This document shows, one piece after another, positions 6,053 through 8,461 of a stretch of DNA of 8,461 nucleotides. A model generated the notes under the pieces. It was not told the origin of the DNA. It was given only the letters and a program-made list of their open reading frames with translations, and did not search any database. The position numbers and the translations under genes are program-made. Source of the stretch: Candidatus Latescibacterota bacterium (GTDB lineage: Bacteria > Latescibacterota > Latescibacteria > Latescibacterales > Latescibacteraceae). The stretch's first letter is position 1; each line of letters opens with the position of its first letter. Where the stretch lies: positions 1 through 8,461 of the forward strand of contig JABHYP010000165.1 in the NCBI GenBank assembly GCA_018656855.1, given 5' to 3'.

Positions 6053-7147
6053 CTATAGTTTAAAATTGAAATCAAGGTGAATTCGGTTATAATCTTTACT
6101 GTTATCGATACCGGATTGATTGATAAAAACGGTTATGGTTGCATTTGTCTTCGCGGCGACCTGATAAGTGAAATCGAATTTGTGTCCCTGACCGTCCGCG
6201 CCGCCGCCCAGGAAATCCGAATCGGTAAATGCGCCGATGATTGCGTCTTTTTCAATGTACCGATAGCTGTATCTGACATCGAAAGAACCAGGATCTTTTG
6301 CTTTTCCGAACGTAAATCCGGCAAGCCAGCTCCGGTTATCCTCGACATCATCCGCGATATTGGACACATAATCCACAAACAGGGTTAGTTTATCAAGCGC
6401 CCCAACCGGAGATAATTCGGCAAAAATCTCAAGATCATCATAATCATAAATATATTTACCGGCGCTGTCAACCGAGTTACCGGCGCTGTCTCCGGCGTCG
6501 AAGAAAGCGGGATAATTCTTTGCGTTCTGATAATCGAAATATCCTGCACCGATAATCAGTCCGCCGACAGGGGATGAATAATCGATTCCCACCTGGCTGC
6601 CTAAAAGTAAAGCGTCACCCTGCTCTTTCCGTTCATCGATCCAGAAATACGAGGTGTTGAAAAACAGCCCAAGCGCACTGCCGGATTTTGAGTATTTGAA
6701 CGCAAGACCTTCGGGTGTGAGGTCGCTGTCCCACAAAAGCTGCGTTTTCGCGGGTGAGAAAAACGGATTTTTAAATTTGCCACCTGATACCGAAACGCCG
6801 GGTACTATCCCTGGTTTCCACTCGAAAAAAGCATGATCGATATACGCCTGTTTGGATGAAAATCCATCGTCGAATGTCTGATTTGTGGAAACGGGGCTGC
6901 CGGTTCCCGAGGCTATCTGAAACCCGAGATTGACTTCATTATTCAATTTCGCGTTGAAATTCAGTCTTGCTCTCATTCTCTCACGGTTTCTCTGCTCTTT
7001 GCCCTCGACATCGATGAGTTCGTGGCGATATCTCAAATCGGCACCGAGAGTAATCCCGGAAACAGCCTGCTGGGAAAATGCCCTGTTGCCCGTACCGAAA
7101 ATTGACATAATAACGATGACAGTGAATAACAAACGTTTTGAAACCAT
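6053..7147 (-). CDS. Putative outer-membrane porin (beta-barrel) in the phosphate locus
   Basis: The 364-residue protein starts with a signal peptide (MVSKRLLFTVIVIMSIFGTG, likely cut after AFS near residue 25) and has ATG 7147 behind AAAGGAG six bases upstream. The mature part alternates hydrophobic and polar residues, is rich in Gly, Tyr, Phe and Asp, and ends in the aromatic beta-strand NRIHLDFNFKL, as expected of an outer-membrane barrel. The N-terminal third (LRYRHELIDVEG, RNRERMRARLNF, FQIASGTGSPVSTNQTF, GGKFKNPFF, LLWDSDLTPEGLAFKY) recalls the putative-porin family (Pfam Porin_5 type) rather than the OprP/OprO family; this is from memory, not a search. It lies between phoR and pstS on the same strand, with Pho-box-like repeats upstream, so a phosphate-starvation channel is a fair inference. 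Specificity is unknown. A short seven-residue duplication (DSAGNSV/DSAGKYI, 220-233) probably lies in a loop. Confidence 0.8.
   Translation of the reverse strand: MVSKRLLFTVIVIMSIFGTGNRAFSQQAVSGITLGADLRYRHELIDVEGKEQRNRERMRARLNFNAKLNNEVNLGFQIASGTGSPVSTNQTFDDGFSSKQAYIDHAFFEWKPGIVPGVSVSGGKFKNPFFSPAKTQLLWDSDLTPEGLAFKYSKSGSALGLFFNTSYFWIDERKEQGDALLLGSQVGIDYSSPVGGLIIGAGYFDYQNAKNYPAFFDAGDSAGNSVDSAGKYIYDYDDLEIFAELSPVGALDKLTLFVDYVSNIADDVEDNRSWLAGFTFGKAKDPGSFDVRYSYRYIEKDAIIGAFTDSDFLGGGADGQGHKFDFTYQVAAKTNATITVFINQSGIDNSKDYNRIHLDFNFKL
6456..6490. repeat. Short direct repeat inside the porin gene
   Basis: TTACCGGCGCTGTC occurs at 6456-6469 and again at 6477-6490, a 21-base period. It encodes the tandem DSAG units of the porin. 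Because the period is seven codons the frame is kept, which suggests a recent duplication in a loop region. Confidence 0.75.
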
Positions 7148-7258
7148 TGTGAACTCCTTTCATAAAATGGTTGAAAATGAAATGTTTACTTAACCACTGA
7201 ATATTTGACAGGCCATTATCAAATTTCGGGTAATAATATCGGTGAGAAATATTAACGC

Positions 7259-7306
7259 ATTATGAAGGAATTATTAAAATTGTGTTAAATATTAAGTTTC
7301 TGTTGA
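7259..7306 (-). promoter_or_regulatory. Putative porin promoter with degenerate Pho-box-like repeats
   Basis: On the minus strand, TCAACA (7306-7301) and TTAATA (7295-7290) are 11 bases apart, and TTAACA (7288-7283) and TTAATA (7277-7272) are again 11 apart; the two pairs are offset by seven. CATAAT (7264-7259) is a plausible -10, seven bases past the last repeat. The match to the pstS Pho box is partial and the region is AT-rich, so chance similarity is a real risk. The 181-base gap between phoR and the porin gene shows no clear phoR terminator. Confidence 0.42.
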
Positions 7307-7328
7307 TTTTTTTGAAATCTGGGGGAAA

Positions 7329-8461
7329 TTAAACTGCAGGTAAAGTGATTGTGAAGGTGCTTCCTTTTCCCGGTGTACTTTCTACTGAAATATGTCCACC
7401 ATGAGCGAGCACAATATGCTTTAGAATGGCAAGACCCAAACCGGTGCCGCCAAGATCGCGGCTTCTACCTTTATCAACTCTATAAAATCGTTCGAATATC
7501 CTGGATACATGTTCCTGAGGAATACCGCACCCATTATCTTTCACTTCAATAATCACAGAAGTGCCTTTTTGAAGAGCCTTTACACTGATGCTACTTTTCT
7601 CCTTACTGTATTTGATTGCATTATCAATAAGATTGCTAACCGCCTGTACAAGGAGAGAAGAATTTCCTTTTACAAAAGTATCCTCACATTCAAGTGTAAT
7701 GGTAATTCCTTTATCATGTGCTTGTGTTTCATATAATGCAATTGCAGAAGAAAGGATTGTACATACATTATTGTTTTCGAAATCTATCGTACTTTTTTCG
7801 GTTTCCTGCTCAATCCGTGAAAGACTCAGTAAGTCTTCAACAATACTGTTCAACCGTTTTGAATGTTTCAATATTATATCTAAAAACCGTTGTCTATTTT
7901 CAGTATCCTCAATAGCACCGTCCTTCAATGTTTCTACAAAACCGATAATTGAAGTAATCGGTGTTTTGAGTTCATGCGAAACATTTGCCACAAAATCCCG
8001 ACGAACTGATTCAAGTTTTTTCAGACGAGTGATATCATTGAGGACTATAACTGCACCAATACGTTCTCTATTTTTGCCATGAAGTTGAGTTCCGTGAACA
8101 TGAAGAAACTGTTCATCCTTGTCATGAAAAACAATTTCATCCTCTAATAATTCTTGAACAGATAGTACTTTAGCTACAAAACTCTGTATATAAGTATTCT
8201 GGATTACCTCATGAATGTGTTTGTTTCTGGCATTACCAGGATGAATTCTAAAAAGTTTTTCAGCTGCTTGATTGTATTCGATTATACGTTCATCCGTATC
8301 GACAGCGATAACCGCCTCAACCATCCCTGATAGGATAGCCTCAATTTCGTTTTGCTGCTCGGAAATGGTATGAATCCTTTTGCTGAGCTTGGCAGCCATT
8401 GAATTCATACCTTCGGCAAGTGTTTCCAACTCGGCTATTCCGCTGACTGAAATACGAAAAT
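7329..8461 (-). CDS. phoR: PhoR-like sensor histidine kinase (N-terminus cut by window edge)
   Basis: The frame stays open to the window end, giving 376 visible residues; a TTG at 8429 is internal, not the start. Domains in order: the second half of a HAMP linker (about 1-28, VSGIAELETLAEGMNSMAAKL), a short helix, a PAS domain (about 39-145, AVIAVDTDERIIEYNQAAEKLF to VIVLNDITRLKKLE), the dimerisation/phosphoacceptor helix with FVANVSHELKTP (His162, bases 7974-7976), then the ATPase domain with N-box NLIDNA (276-281), DNGCGI (308-313), FERFYR (322-327) and GGTGLGL (337-343). All catalytic motifs are intact. HAMP-PAS-HisKA-HATPase is the PhoR order, and the location upstream of pstSCAB-phoU supports it. 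The missing part should hold membrane segments and any sensor domain. The partner PhoB/PhoP-type regulator is not in the window; it probably lies just upstream. Confidence 0.9.
   Translation of the reverse strand, partial: FRISVSGIAELETLAEGMNSMAAKLSKRIHTISEQQNEIEAILSGMVEAVIAVDTDERIIEYNQAAEKLFRIHPGNARNKHIHEVIQNTYIQSFVAKVLSVQELLEDEIVFHDKDEQFLHVHGTQLHGKNRERIGAVIVLNDITRLKKLESVRRDFVANVSHELKTPITSIIGFVETLKDGAIEDTENRQRFLDIILKHSKRLNSIVEDLLSLSRIEQETEKSTIDFENNNVCTILSSAIALYETQAHDKGITITLECEDTFVKGNSSLLVQAVSNLIDNAIKYSKEKSSISVKALQKGTSVIIEVKDNGCGIPQEHVSRIFERFYRVDKGRSRDLGGTGLGLAILKHIVLAHGGHISVESTPGKGSTFTITLPAV

Noticed and set aside
6077..6388. A 103-codon open frame on the plus strand opposite the porin gene
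   Set aside because: It is antisense to the porin coding region and shows no protein-like features; it is best explained as a by-product of the porin codons.
7588..8082. A 164-codon open frame on the plus strand opposite the kinase gene
   Set aside because: It lies wholly antisense to a well-supported kinase with intact motifs, has no credible ribosome site, and its translation resembles no family I recognise.
8427..8429. TTG as the real start of the histidine kinase
   Set aside because: The frame continues to the window edge with HAMP-like sequence, so the start lies outside the window.
1..8461. CRISPR arrays, insertion sequences, toxin-antitoxin or other defence modules, and a novel multi-gene system
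   Set aside because: No regularly spaced repeats, terminal inverted repeats, transposase or unexplained conserved gene pair is visible; every substantial gene fits a known liv or pho/pst role or the porin family.

Overview
The window carries a phosphate-starvation locus on the minus strand and the end of a branched-chain amino-acid transporter operon on the plus strand. The two groups converge on a gap of about 480 bases. The organism is a Gram-negative (diderm) bacterium: one gene encodes a signal-peptide-bearing outer-membrane beta-barrel protein. Base composition is moderate to low in G+C, and genes start with ATG behind GGAGG-type ribosome binding sites. Nothing here fixes the phylum, and I do not name one.

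Layout, plus strand: positions 1-274 hold the C-terminal part of a LivG-type ATPase. It is followed at once by a complete LivF-type ATPase (283-984) whose ribosome binding site overlaps the livG stop codon. Positions 985-1468 contain no gene I can support. They hold an isolated tRNA/tmRNA-like 3' end (T-arm) and an AT-rich inverted repeat.

Layout, minus strand, in order of transcription from the right edge: a PhoR-like sensor histidine kinase (truncated by the window edge), a putative outer-membrane porin, then pstS, pstC, pstA, pstB and phoU. pstC and pstA overlap by four bases, pstB starts directly after the pstA stop codon, and phoU follows after 15 bases, so these four form one tight translational unit. 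pstS is separated from pstC by a gap with a strong hairpin, which suggests that pstS mRNA is made or kept at a higher level than the rest.

How the genes work together: the kinase senses phosphate limitation, probably through the Pst complex and PhoU, and would phosphorylate a PhoB/PhoP-type regulator that is not in this window. Upstream of pstS are four TTAACA-like hexamers spaced exactly 11 bases apart, a textbook-looking Pho box followed by an AT-rich -10 region. A weaker version precedes the porin gene. The porin would let phosphate or phosphorylated compounds cross the outer membrane, PstS would bind phosphate in the periplasm, PstC and PstA form the channel, PstB powers it, and PhoU signals back to the kinase.

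I did not find an undescribed system. The most notable points are the four-repeat Pho box, the porin embedded between phoR and pstS, the orphan tRNA/tmRNA-like fragment, and a Gly-to-Ala change in the LivF Walker A motif.
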